In this document: positions 11,201-20,975 of the stretch, piece by piece | Layout of the letters: each line of letters starts with the position of its first letter | Position numbering within the stretch: the first letter of the stretch is position 1 | Assembly (NCBI GenBank): GCA_010279815.1 | Contig: QEOQ01000670.1 | Coordinates: 1,045,734 to 1,109,733, forward strand | Source: Brachionus plicatilis | Taxonomy: Eukaryota; Rotifera; Eurotatoria; Ploima; Brachionidae | Direction: 5' to 3' | DNA length: 64,000 nt | Made by a program: the position numbers and the translations under genes | Notes under the pieces: generated by a model | What the model was told of the DNA's origin: nothing | The model's database searches: none | Seen by the model: the letters and a program-made list of their open reading frames with translations, nothing else

Positions 11201-12716
11201 GAAAGAACAAATCAGACATTTCCAAGAATGATGGAGCTTTTAGCCGAAACCAAAGAAAAATATTTGGGTTCTGAGCTTTCAAAAAAAATTAATCGAAATG
11301 AAATAAAAGATTAAAATGAAATTTTTAAAAGCTGAAAGATCAAAATCAAAAATAGATGTGGTTTTACAATTATTTGAGAAAAAGATTTAAATTAAACTTG
11401 AATTATTTACTTTTTTTACTATTTTTACTTAGTTTTTGCGGGGAATAAAACAATTTTTACGGCAAAAAATAACTCTAAAGAAAATAATTGAAAATTTGCT
11501 ATTATTTAACAAAATTGGCTCCAAAACCATTTTTGGCTCTAATACAAAATTTTTACTTGACATCATCTAATCGAATGCCAAAAACCTGTATTCTTTATTG
11601 CTTTTTTACTATTTATCAAACTAAACAAAAATATTTGTTCAGAGAAGACTAAGTTTTTTCTAAAAATATATCATTAAAATATTTTAATTGCTACTATTTC
11701 AAGTTATCAGAATTATTTTAAAAACTTTAATTCAATTCCAAAACTAATTATTAAATTTAAAGTCGTAGAACAAGAAAACCAATTTTATGATCCAGATTAT
11801 TTACAAGACATAGCTTTGAATGATTTGGAAGGTAGAATGAAAGAATGGCACCAAGATTTGGGATACGAAAAAGTAGTAGTATCTAAATTGAACCGAATAC
11901 ATTTGGAGGCACATATTTCGAATAGAATAAAAAATTAATTTTTAATTTTTTTTTTAAAGAAAATCGGTCAAGATATTAAAGAAGGAGTTAATATACACAT
12001 TAAGCGATCAAATAATGATCGTGTCGATGGTAAAAGTGCTGACATTAATTCAAGAAGCAACAGCGAAGTCATGTCGACTAACAGTTCGTCTGATTCATCT
12101 ACTTCTGACTATTCACAACCGATTCAAACTCAAATCAGATATCACAAGCCAGAAACTAGTGAGACAAAATTTTTTAATAGTTTAAGGTAAGTCACAAAAA
12201 ATAAACGCTTTTAAAATGCTTTTAAATTAATGAAAAAAAAGTATTAAATTAATGCCGCTACATGCTCATTTTGACGAATCTTTGATTCAATTGAATGATT
12301 CATTGCAAGCATCGCAGACCACGTCGTCAAGTGCGATTCAAAAACGCCAAAATTCGGCTTCTACTAATCAAGAAGAGCTTAGCCAAAGTCGCCTTATAGA
12401 CGATTCAATTATTGAAAATAATAAATATAAGCGAAAGCAATCAATGCCAAATATAACATTTAATCGGTCAGGCTCTAACCAAATGACGTCTATGGGCATC
12501 AGTAAGCGTAGATTTTCGCTCGGCCAAATTAAGGTTTTTAATTAGCTATTAAAGCTTAAAAACTAACTTTGCTTAAAGAAAAAATTAATTTTATTTTTTT
12601 TGAATAAATAGATTCAGAATGCTGGTAAACAGTACTCCAAAGAAGAATACTTTGCTCTTAAAGAAGAACTTAAAAAGCAAATGAGAAAATTTAGTCTTTC
12701 AAGTGTTCATATTTAG
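5260..12716 (+). CDS. Cyclic nucleotide-binding domain protein (seven exons, 698 residues)
   Basis: My exon model is 5260-5401, 5466-6177, 8729-9237, 11763-11872, 11960-12186, 12242-12533 and 12612-12716; all have GT/AG borders and matching phases. The protein starts MSSLYQSIIN. A first cNMP-binding beta-roll covers about residues 48-175 and contains IIKQGDIGDCFYI and a phosphate-binding cassette FGEIALVSEENRTAS (residues ~150-164) with the Glu and Arg that contact cAMP/cGMP in this family. An acidic insert of about 45 residues interrupts it. A second cNBD-like unit (about 215-365) keeps the fold but its cassette (GEISGLCEIIFDMP) lacks the Arg, so it probably does not bind nucleotide. The C-terminal third is Ser/Asn-rich and ends in a short basic helix. 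No kinase, channel or GEF domain is present. It may be related to CNBD-type sperm proteins; the ligand is unknown. Least certain are the 9237/11763 junction (an alternative acceptor at 11711 stays open) and the donor at 11872. Confidence 0.8.
6262..6420 (-). mobile_element. Retroposon 3' end with TTA/TAA microsatellite tail
   Basis: Within the left arm of the 6211 element a (TTA)n run at about 6270-6290 abuts AAAAAAGCTACAGC and a relatively GC-rich stretch to about 6360. Read on the minus strand this is unique sequence, then GTAGCTTTTTT, then (TAA)n: the form of a LINE or SINE 3' end with a microsatellite tail. The same junction (GTAGCTTTT followed by (ATT)n) recurs at about 52541-52700. No coding sequence is visible here and the 5' limit is approximate. 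Confidence 0.45.
6947..7263. mobile_element. Fold-back MITE, GGTTGTGAAGTT family, nested
   Basis: The left end GTGGTTGTGAAGTTCATTTC and the right end GAACTTCACAACCC are inverted copies with arms of over 100 bases. The flanks AATGATTAA (6938-6946) and AAAGATTAA (7264-7272) match at eight of nine positions, a 9-bp target duplication. The interior carries the words CTGCAAAAACTCTGCAA and TTTGCTTAAT seen in the relatives at 16085-16245, 28957-29662 and 48524-48857. It is inserted in the older 6211-7342 element. Confidence 0.75.
7529..7891. mobile_element. Fold-back MITE, GGTTTTGTGAAATTCAG family, exact 9-bp duplication
   Basis: The 363-bp element begins GGTTTTGTGAAATTCAGTAC and ends in the reverse complement. 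CCACTGTAT flanks it exactly on both sides (7520-7528 and 7892-7900). Both arms carry the blocks GATGTGCAAAATCTCTGC and GTGCAACATTCAAAGTTGCA or their complements. Related copies lie at 28478-29687, about 55975-56636 and 63731 to the window end. It sits in intron 2 of the CNBD gene and has no coding capacity. Confidence 0.85.
10735..10978 (-). pseudogene. IS630/Tc1-type DDE transposase C-terminal remnant (antisense arm)
   Basis: On the minus strand this reads ELNPIEGLWCYFKQHIRERT and onward, nearly the same protein as the plus-strand copy at 11048-11314. After a one-base frame change near 10832 it continues RRFWRCLGGYNNGATYGQVL. ELNPIEGLW carries the last catalytic acidic residue of the IS630/Tc1/mariner DDE fold. 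The frame change and missing upstream catalytic residues make it a dead fragment. It lies in the long intron 3 of the CNBD gene. Confidence 0.7.
11048..11314 (+). pseudogene. IS630/Tc1-type DDE transposase C-terminal remnant (sense arm)
   Basis: A plus-strand open frame reads SKHPAFHTESNLEILAKKYG, then VVVLPKFHCELNPIEGLWCY, to a stop at 11314. LNPIE.LW is the hallmark around the third catalytic acid of IS630/Tc1/mariner transposases. The N-terminal DNA-binding part and the first catalytic Asp residues are absent. Bases 11148-11296 are the inverted repeat of 10832-10978 at high identity. A block of about 65 bases also occurs as a direct repeat at 10766-10828 and 10979-11043, so the locus is a rearranged, partly palindromic remnant. 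Confidence 0.7.
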
Positions 12717-13041
12717 TTGGATAAAGTGATTAATGAAATTTAAAAATTTGATTATTTTTTTTTCTAATAATAAAGAATAAATTTAAAATAAATTTTTCTT
12801 CGTTTACGATGAAAAAAAAAATAAAATTTTGAAGCTATTCAAAAAAAAATTAAAATTTAAAATAAAGCTAAAAGAATTCAATTTGCGATATAAAGCATGC
12901 ATTTATCAATGCCAAAGAGATCTTTTTCTAAGCTTTTCTCAAATCTCATGTTATTATAAAATTCATCATCGCTTGAATATAAAAAGGAGAATTTTTATAA
13001 AATTTTATTTCAATTATCAAAAATTTTAGTAGCTTAAAAAA

Positions 13042-14348
13042 ATGATTTCCAAAACTACCATTTTTACAACTTTTTTCATATTCTCTGCTTTTCTGGAAGC
13101 GCTTCCAACTGGCGCTCCATTAAACACCTGCCAAACCATGCTACCACGCCATAATGCAGAACCAATCGACACAGATAATCCACCATATGAAATTGTCTTT
13201 TCGACTGTTAACAATTTTACTCTAAATGTCATTCTTCAATCAAAAGAACAAGATAAATCTTTCAGAGGATTTTTGATGCAAGCTAGACGTGAATGGAATG
13301 GCGAAGCTATTGGCAAATGGTCAACTAGTGAAGAGAGTACCAAAACCATTGATTGTTTTGATCGAGAAGACAGTGCAGTAACCCATGATCACAAACAAAA
13401 TCCAATCAGCAGAAAAGTTGGTTTCAAAAAATTAACTTTCGAATGGACTTGTCCAGAAGGAATGAGCCCAAATGGAATCATTTTAATGTAAATTAAAATT
13501 CTTAATTTTTTAATATTAAACATAAAAAAATGTTTTTTTTTTATCTAAATAGAGCTACTATTGCTGAAACATCGAAGGTTATTTATGTCAATGTATCCAA
13601 GGTGGTTCATGTGGAAACTCCAAAATTAGAATCTATTTCATTTGATGACTTTGGTGAGACAACTGAGGAGTCTATCAGAGATCCTGTAGATTTTGAAAAA
13701 GTAGTCAGCAAAGCACAAGAGGAAAATGAAGTCAGAGAGCCCCAAATGGACATTGAGAGAGAAAGACCAGTTGAAATAAATGAGATGAAAAATTTTCGAA
13801 ATGAAGCTGTTGATCAACAAATGGGCAGACTTGATAATAGAATTCAAGAAGTAGAATCTAGACCGATTTCTGTTGACAGACTTAACGAAAAAATATCCCA
13901 CAGAATAATGGACAGTCAAAATATGCTTAGTTTGGAAGAGCCAATTCTTACTGTGAATGAGAAACCAAAGTCAATTAAGGATGACAACGAATCGTTTAAA
14001 TCGCAAAGGATAAGTAAATTGAATTCAATGGAAAATAGAATAAATGGCGAGAATTCAGGTTCACAAAAAACAATTGAGCAAAAAGAAAAATTGGCCTTGG
14101 ATGAATCAATGAAACTTGATAAAATGAATAAGGACTCAATGACGGAGAAAAAAGAAGAATCGAGGTCCAATATTAATGATAAAAGAAAATTAGTTAAAGC
14201 TCATGAGCTATTTAATAATAATGACAGTGATGAACGTTTCAATGAAGATTCTCAAATAGATGATGAGAAAAAAATGGAAGTAAAACGTCTTCAAGCTCAA
14301 ATAAGAGTTTTAAAATTAAAATTAAAAAAAATTTTAGAAAATAATTGA
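13042..14348 (+). CDS. Secreted reeler-domain protein with charged C-terminal tail (two exons, 413 residues)
   Basis: Exons are 13042-13487 and 13553-14348 (phase 2 junction; 65-bp intron with GTAAAT donor and AAATAG acceptor). The N-terminus MISKTTIFTTFFIFSAFLEA is a good signal peptide. Residues about 20-165 form a Reeler domain: LPTGAPLNTCQTMLPRH, PPYEI, a GFLMQARREWNG block, paired cysteines and a closing VIYVNVSKVV strand completed by exon 2. This domain occurs in reelin, in insect immune defence proteins and in ferric-chelate-reductase-like proteins. The rest (about 170-413) is rich in Glu, Lys, Ser and Asn, looks disordered, and ends in a Lys/Leu coiled coil; no transmembrane segment or GPI signal follows. 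Short reeler-only proteins are usually about 160 residues, so the tail is unusual. Start chosen: first ATG, directly before the signal peptide. AATAAA signals follow the stop. Confidence 0.85.
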
Positions 14349-17107
14349 AAATTTTTAGTCAAGTAATCGAATTTTTTGTAGCATCGTTTTTTTTAAATTC
14401 AATCCAATTAATTTATTTTAAATAAATAAATTTTCAAATTTAATCTGTTACAAAAATAATTAACAAAAAAAAATAACATATAATAAATTATTTTTGGTTC
14501 CATTTTTGATCCTTTCTGACCTTTTTTGGCTTTCAGAATTCAGATAGCATTTCAATGAAAATGACTGTGCCACCAAAACTGGAATTTCATTTCAAAAAAC
14601 AAAATAAAATTTTCAGATTTTTATATTTGAAGATATTTCATGTATATTCAATAGAGCAGAATTTTGAATTTATTATTTTCTTAAATTAATGATATCATTT
14701 GTATAACAAACATTTTTGTTACCAAAATTTACTGCATATTGACTATTTTTTTTCTATATTATATTTTAAAATATAGCTCATTGAATTGGCACGGTATGCT
14801 TCAGTCTGAAAAAATTTCTTACTCTTTTGGTTGCGTCAATCGGTTAATAATTTTAAAAATGTGCCATTTTCAAATTACCTATTTCCGAGGTAACATTTCG
14901 AAATTACTTTTGATTAAAATCAACAAAATATAGCTAGAAATAAAAAAAATGATTCATTTTTATTTCATTTTTCATTTTTTGTACTTGATCTTAAAAATCT
15001 TAATTTTTATTTGAATCTCAACATTTTTTTTTTGTTCGCTTTGAGAAATTTTTTACAAAAAAAACGAAAAAAACAAATCTCATATTAATGCCTGCTTTTG
15101 GGACGCTAAAGTTATATTAGACATGTTTACGATTTTGAATTTAAAATTAATTTATGCAGTGTCTAATTTTTATGTGACCACTAGATATTTTTTTCTCATC
15201 ATGGCTGTTTCCCGTTTGAAATTAATTTTTGGAGAGGTGGTTTCTGGTTTAGGCTTTTTAAGAAAATAATAAATTAAACATAAAAACAAATTCTTATAAA
15301 ATAAAGCTTAAGTCATAAAGTCATATTGCCATATAGAAATGAACCTTTTTATCAAGTAAAATTGAGTTTAAATATTATTTGAAATCTTTAAATAATTCAA
15401 AAAAAAATATTTAAATAAAATTTGGGATTGGTCTATTTCCTGGGTGATTTTAAATTTCCATCAATCATCTGGTCAAATGGCTGTATGTCAGAAATCTTAA
15501 ACGAAAATGGCATCGAACATAAAATCAGAGAGACGCTTTAGTGACACTTTTCTTTATCAGCATTTAAATATTCCCACTTTTTAAAACGCAAATGAAAAAG
15601 CTGTCACTTTAGATTTGATTTTGCACAACTCAGCCTGGCATTGTGTATGCAATCGATACAAAATTTGAACTTTATTACATTTATAAAGGACGTCTGGTTA
15701 TCTTTTAGAATTTTATTCTCAAAAATAAGGTAAGCAAGCATTAATATATCTGTAAAAAATTATTTTATAATAAAATTGACTTTAAAAAAATTCTCATTTT
15801 TTATCAAATATTGATTGGGTGTACTTTTTTGAGAATTTAAATATTCAAATAATTTACAATGAGTTAATTTTCTGTGTCAGCGAAGCTAGTAATCGAAGCT
15901 TCAAAACTCGTAAAATTTTTTTTATAAAATATGATGCATGATGTAATACATCCTATACTATAGGCCCTGCATTTCAATTTTAAATAAAGATTCATAACTT
16001 GAAATTCTCTTTAATATTATTTTATATTGACGCCCTATTAAAATGATAAATTCTCAATTCTCTGTTTATTTTTGCTGAATCTTAACAAAAATTTTGCAGA
16101 CCTATTTTACTGAATTAAGAAAATTTGCTTATAATAAAGCATTTTATAGAAACTAAATTATCTCTTTTAGTAAAAAATTTTTTCAAGTTTTTCTGAATTG
16201 AAAGAATCGAATTGAAACGAACTTCACAACCCCACTGTACCAACTTTCTTCAATTGAGTAGAAATTTCTAAAGCAAAGCAATTTGAAAAAAAAATATCGA
16301 GGCTTAAAATAATCCTAAATGTAACACAAAATATGACTTACTTAACCACAAACTGGAAAAAATTTAATTTTAGATGTAAGCTCAATAAGCAAAAATGTAT
16401 CTATTTTATATAAAGAATAAATTTAAATTTTTTAAATTAAAGAAAATTATCCTCCCTTTTTTAATTTACTTTTCTAGGTAAATATTTCCAAAAACTATTG
16501 AATTGATTTTTCTCTATCCTACCATGGTGACAGAGACTGGTCAGATAAATAAATAGATCAGGCTCATTGAGATACAATTTCTTATCATGTATCTATGGCA
16601 AAAATTTAATGTTCTAACATCCTGTTAGTAAAACTTAATACATCATTAAGTAATTTTTAAAGAAAACAAAAAAAATTACGATTTTTATTTGTTGTTTATA
16701 CTATTTTTCTAAAATTAATAACAATAAAGCATATTTTGTCAAAATTAAAAGACATCATGAAAAAACCTTATTTTGTAACAATTTAGTAAATTAAGTGTTC
16801 ATTAGTCTCTTAAATCGATATGGAAAAAAAAAGTGTAGTGGGTGCAATTTAGATTATTAAACAAAATATAAATACGATAATTTTTATTAATTTAATATAA
16901 ATAAAAAGAAAAATGATTAAATTATAAGAAGAATTCGATTTTAAAATTTAAAAGTCAAAATTGAAAAAAAAATAAAACAACTCTTTTTTTTTTGTTTAAC
17001 ACAAACCCTAAAAAAACCCGAAATTCAAATTAAATATAACTCTCGAATTAAAAAATTAAACATTTCTCAAAATTTTAAAATTTAAACAATTAATATTAAA
17101 TAAACAT
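14349..17107. other. Intergenic region between convergent genes
   Basis: No gene is supported. It holds polyadenylation signals for the reeler gene (near 14420), the right half of a GGTTGTGAAGTT-family fold-back element (about 16085-16245) and the presumed 3' UTR of the nuclear receptor (about 16850-17107, minus strand). A strong splice-donor-like sequence, AAAATAAGGTAAGCAAG, occurs near 15725 after a less AT-rich stretch (15430-15720), but I cannot attach it to a coding exon. Confidence 0.5.
16085..16245. mobile_element. Solo right arm of a GGTTGTGAAGTT-family MITE
   Basis: The sequence TTTTGCAGACCTATTTTACT through GAACTTCACAACCCC matches the right half of the complete copy at 6947-7263 nearly base for base. 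The left arm is missing, so this is a truncated copy. It ends at the canonical terminus, followed by ACTGTA. Confidence 0.65.
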
Positions 17108-18640
17108 CTAAAAAAATAAATTCTCGCTCAAGCTCAATTGGTTTACTACAAACGTGTCAAACTCGTCAGGAGTCATATTTTTGTACAGCAACTGATTGAG
17201 TTCGAGAAAAAGCTTAGCCAGCACTGGTATATCAGAAGTGGACTGAGTAGATGACGAAGAAGAGGACGAAGCGGATGGCGACAATCCATTTGCACATAAA
17301 TTATACTCACTGTGCTCATTAGATTCGAATTTGAACAAAGCAAATTCAGATCTCATCAAATCGGTGATTCGTTTATCGTACGGATCATCTTTGGTCATGG
17401 ACAAATTGGTCAGCAAATGATTGATTATTTTAAAGTAAAGACCAATTTTTAATATCAAAACCAATTGATTTGTCTTGAGAATTTTCTCGTCTATCTTTTG
17501 CAAAAAATTGCCAAAATCATTGACCATTCTTTGCTGCTTTTCATCGGCTGAATTAATTTGTATGTCAAAAAGCACACAGAAAAGTACAACGAGACAATTT
17601 GGCAATTTGGCACATTGTGTCGACATGGGCTTTGTCTGATTTATCAAATAGGACAGTTCGGACAGAGGCGAGTCCACTTGCAAACTAAATTCCAAATTGG
17701 TTATTTGTTCTTCAACTGAATTACTCGCAGTGAGAAGTTTCTTGGTCTTGCGGTAAAAATCAACAATTAAATCATTTAAAATTAGCAGATCAATTTTAGA
17801 TTTTAAACATATTTGTTTTAAATTTGCTACTAATGAACACAGTGATTCGGACACATTGGGTGCATAGTTGGAGCCCAATTGACCGGTGTGTCTGCCAAAG
17901 CGACTTCTACTCATGCCCATTCCCACAGCAATACACTTTTTGTACCTACACTCAGAACAATTGGCTCTGTTCTCATAATTTATTTGACAATTTTTAGTCT
18001 TGCATTGATTGAATCCTGTTTTGCGAATTTGTTTCTCTGTGCGACGAAAAAAAAGTTTACATGCCTCACAAGTGTGTGAGCCATAGTGAAAGCCTGAGCT
18101 TTTGTATCCGCACACATTGCAGCAAATCTTTTCGTCCTTGCGCTTTATTTTGCATTTGAGAGATCTTTTTTTGGGACTTTGATTTGTGTCCAAAGTGTAT
18201 TGCTCAATGGAAGAGTTGGATGTGGACGAAAAGGAAGAATAGCTCGAGGAAGAATTCGAATAATTGTTGATGCCGCTATTGGAGGCCGTGTGCAGCACTT
18301 GGTTCAGTATTTCGACTTTGGACGTGGATAGATCACCAGTTTGATTGTTGTATTGGTACTGGTTTTGGTCGGCTAGGGTGACCAAATCGTGGCTGGAGTA
18401 CACGTAGTGATTGTTGGCCGGATCAAATGAGTCCAGTTCTTCTAGGGAAGGAAGTGTGGCAACGAATGATTCAACGTCCAGGTGCAGCTCGTTGGGGTTG
18501 AGGTTCAAGTTGTCGTAATTTTGCACTGTATATGGCTGATAGGCATTTTGACTAGGTTGATTGTGAAATTGTCTTTGGTCATCATAGTATTCGTACTGAT
18601 AGAACGAGTCGATTTTTTTAGATGCTGGAAAACAGTTCAT
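17108..18640 (-). CDS. Nuclear receptor with atypical P-box and shortened D-box (510 residues)
   Basis: Single-exon nuclear hormone receptor. A Gln/Tyr/Asn/Ser-rich N-terminal region (about 1-165) precedes a C4-type DNA-binding domain at 173-236. Finger 1 is C174-x2-C177-x13-C191-x2-C194 with recognition helix CEACKLFFRR, where most receptors have CEGCK[GS]FFRR. Finger 2 is C213-x4-C218-x9-C228-x2-C231, one residue shorter in the dimer loop than the usual C-x5-C. A basic extension with SRSRFGRHTGQ follows. The ligand-binding region (about 265-510) is very diverged; hydrophobic helices are visible but I see no clear signature and no acidic AF-2 helix. It should act in the nucleus as a sequence-specific regulator, ligand unknown. 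The frame is open upstream to an ATG at 18751, but that adds a hydrophobic, Phe/Ile-rich stretch unlike a receptor N-terminus, so I prefer the ATG at 18640. Confidence 0.85.
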   Translation of the reverse strand: MNCFPASKKIDSFYQYEYYDDQRQFHNQPSQNAYQPYTVQNYDNLNLNPNELHLDVESFVATLPSLEELDSFDPANNHYVYSSHDLVTLADQNQYQYNNQTGDLSTSKVEILNQVLHTASNSGINNYSNSSSSYSSFSSTSNSSIEQYTLDTNQSPKKRSLKCKIKRKDEKICCNVCGYKSSGFHYGSHTCEACKLFFRRTEKQIRKTGFNQCKTKNCQINYENRANCSECRYKKCIAVGMGMSRSRFGRHTGQLGSNYAPNVSESLCSLVANLKQICLKSKIDLLILNDLIVDFYRKTKKLLTASNSVEEQITNLEFSLQVDSPLSELSYLINQTKPMSTQCAKLPNCLVVLFCVLFDIQINSADEKQQRMVNDFGNFLQKIDEKILKTNQLVLILKIGLYFKIINHLLTNLSMTKDDPYDKRITDLMRSEFALFKFESNEHSEYNLCANGLSPSASSSSSSSTQSTSDIPVLAKLFLELNQLLYKNMTPDEFDTFVVNQLSLSENLFF

Positions 18641-19224
18641 TGTAGAATCATTTGCAAATATGAAGAGAAAAATGAAAGAATTTAGAAAATAGAATATTTT
18701 TTTTAATATGAAAATAATGATGTTCCAGTATCTGGACACTGGATCATTCATGTATACAAGAATACCAATTGTTTAGTTTAATACATAGATGCAATAGATT
18801 TATCGAGCTAAATGAGAAAAAGCATTTTTTAATTAGCCAAATCGATGTTGTTTGATTTTTTTTTGATTTACAGCTTTTTTTTTAACTTGGTTTTTTTTGT
18901 TTATCTAAGAGTGTTAAATTCTTAAAAATTTGAACTAATTTAAAAGACTTTTTGATTTCCGTTTTTTTTTTTTCTCATTTTTAATTTGTGAATTTGTTCT
19001 AGTGTAGTTGCTTAGTTGGTCTAAGTTAAACTTTTAGAATTAATGATTAATGATTTGGAATTTATTTAATAAAATACTCGAACAAAATAAAATGAATATC
19101 AGTGAAGTTAAAGGAATATTTTGTTTTTCAATTTTACATTCTTCAATTAATATTCTATAATGCTAAAAAAAGATTGGTAAAATTATTTATTACTATTTAT
19201 TTAGATAAATTTTTTTTAAAATTC
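18641..19224. other. Intergenic region upstream of the nuclear receptor
   Basis: This contains the presumed 5' UTR and promoter of the minus-strand nuclear receptor and the 3' flank of the Ly6-type gene. It is A/T rich with long T runs at about 18860-18975. No repeat family or coding stretch was recognised, apart from the doubtful upstream extension of the receptor frame to 18751. Confidence 0.5.
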
Positions 19225-19619
19225 TCAAAAAATTAAAGACATCATAATTGAGCCTAAAACAAAAATAATTGATAATTTCATTTTGCTACCGTTATTGCAC
19301 AAATCTTTTGAACAACAGCTAAATTCACTTATTGAAAAGCCTTTATATGTCTCCATTTGAGAAAAATATTTTTTAACGCTATCTGTATTGCATAATGATT
19401 TTTGAAAGCATGAAGCATACTTGATTTCTTTATCATTTATTTTACCAACGATTTTCTAATAAAAATTTTGAAATGAATAAAAATATGAATTTAAAAATTC
19501 TAAATTACAGCACAAGTATCCAACGGGCTAATGCATTTCTGTTCTATTCCATTCAAATAGCACTTTAATGACCATGATCTTGCTATCAAAATTAAAAGTA
19601 AAAAACATTGAAATTTCAT
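19225..19619 (-). CDS. Ly6/uPAR-type three-finger protein, GPI-anchored (two exons, 113 residues)
   Basis: Minus strand, exon 1 19509-19619 and exon 2 19225-19455, split by a 53-bp intron (GTAATT donor, ATTAG acceptor, phase 0). The predicted protein starts with a signal peptide (MKFQCFLLLILIARSWS). The mature part has eight cysteines (20, 29, 36, 53, 59, 84, 85, 90) ending in CCSKDLCN, the CC-x4-CN signature that closes LU (Ly6/uPAR) three-finger domains. After CNNGS comes a hydrophobic tail (LSIIFVLGSIMMSLIF), as expected for GPI attachment near Asn92-Ser94. It is therefore probably a small cell-surface protein with unknown partner. Neither exon is long enough to stand out alone, but signal peptide, Cys pattern, splice sites and phase agree. 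The start is the only ATG giving a signal peptide. Confidence 0.8.
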
Positions 19620-20975
19620 TTTAAAATCTTCTGTTTTTGATATTAATCAAATTTTTTTAACTAAATTTATATTCCAAAATAATTTTTTAAAAAGTTTATT
19701 TTGACAGATAGCTTGCATTGAGTATATTATTCTTTGGTATAATAACTAAATTAAATATTTCTCTTATTTGAAAATGTTTAGTATTTAAATATTTATATTA
19801 TAAAAACTTGAATTCGATTTTCTGAATTGGTATTATAAATTTCTTATTTCAACATGTTCGCATGAAAAAAACAAATATTTAAAATAATAAAGAATATTTA
19901 TTTTTTAAATTTCTCAGTTAATTTATGAAATTAATCATAAAAAGAAAATATTTTCTCTTAAATATTTTTTCAATGGATCAAATTTAGAGATAAAGAGAAA
20001 AGAGTGGTATATTAAAGAATAAACTTTTTTAAGTACTTTTAAATGTATAAGTAATTTTTTGTTTTTCAACATTAAATCAATAAATTAGTGTTTGGAAGTA
20101 GTCGGCCCACAAACGACCGAAAAAAGGCGTTTGTTAATTACCGACCGTCTGATTGCCGGCCAGTTCTCGGATCGACCGCTTGGTCCGGTTTTTTCTATTT
20201 CTATCGGTTAAATATTTTTTCGTTTTTTATTCATTAATTCACTTAAAAAGAATATAACGATAATATGCATGGTTGAAAAATTCATGTTTTTACATTTAAA
20301 AAGAAATTAAAACTAATAATTTTATTTTTTCCTGAACAAAAATATTTAGTATCTATAGTTTTTATATTTTTAAATTCTATTTTTAAAATAAGTTTTGACT
20401 TAGATTTTTTAATTTTTGAAACAGGTCAAGATTTATCATTCTTCGATACATTTTATTTTTAATTCAAGCTTTACCACATAAAAATTAAAGATTATGAAAT
20501 TTATTTTTTTCCAATACTTAGAATAGAAAATTTCAAGTTCTGAAGGAAAAATAAAAATGATTATCAGAAATAATAATAATAATAATAATAATAAGTTAAA
20601 GAAACCTGAAAACCTGAAATATCAAAAAAAATCAAACCTCATCTTGTGAACAAAATCCAATTGTGATTAAAAATAATAAAAATAAAAAATATCAGTTTTA
20701 AATTGAAGAGAAAAGGGAGACAAAAGTTAACTTTTTTATGTTAATAAAGAGTGTAATAAATTTTATTTTTATTATTTGTAAAAAAAAATGAGGACAAATA
20801 ATTGCATCATGTTTAAAATTTTGAATAAAAAATTGCAAAATTCTTATTTTAATTTTTTTCTTATTCCCAATACCTTTTGAACAAAAAAAAAAAAGGAAAA
20901 TAAAATAAAATAACAAAATTATTCAAGACAGAAATAAATGTTAGACAAAAATTGAAAATTGAATCTTAAAATCTA
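19620..20975. other. Divergent intergenic region, Ly6 gene / UPF2
   Basis: This presumably holds the promoters of the Ly6-type gene (leftward) and UPF2 (rightward). It is AT rich, with an (AAT)n microsatellite at about 20570-20593 and one GC-rich fragment at about 20087-20215 related to the hAT-type MITE at 32255. No coding sequence was recognised. Confidence 0.5.
20087..20215. mobile_element. hAT-type MITE fragment
   Basis: A sharp GC-rich island in AT-rich DNA. It begins TAGTGTTTGG and contains GGCC-, CGACCG- and CGGTC-type words like those in the complete element at 32255-32674, which begins TAGTGTTGGCCGGCGGCC. No matching right end is visible, so it appears truncated. The similarity is by eye and not aligned base for base. 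Confidence 0.45.

Noticed and set aside
12829..13029. 66-codon plus-strand open frame before the reeler gene
   Set aside because: Lys/Phe/Ile-rich composition expected from AT-rich DNA, no domain, and it lies where the reeler 5' UTR should be.
15201..15269. 22-codon frame MAVSRLKLIFGEVVSGLGFL
   Set aside because: Too short, no recognisable motif, no supporting splice context.
18641..18751. 37-residue N-terminal extension of the nuclear receptor
   Set aside because: It is a hydrophobic Phe/Ile stretch that would make a membrane anchor on a nuclear protein; the internal ATG at 18640 is a more natural start.
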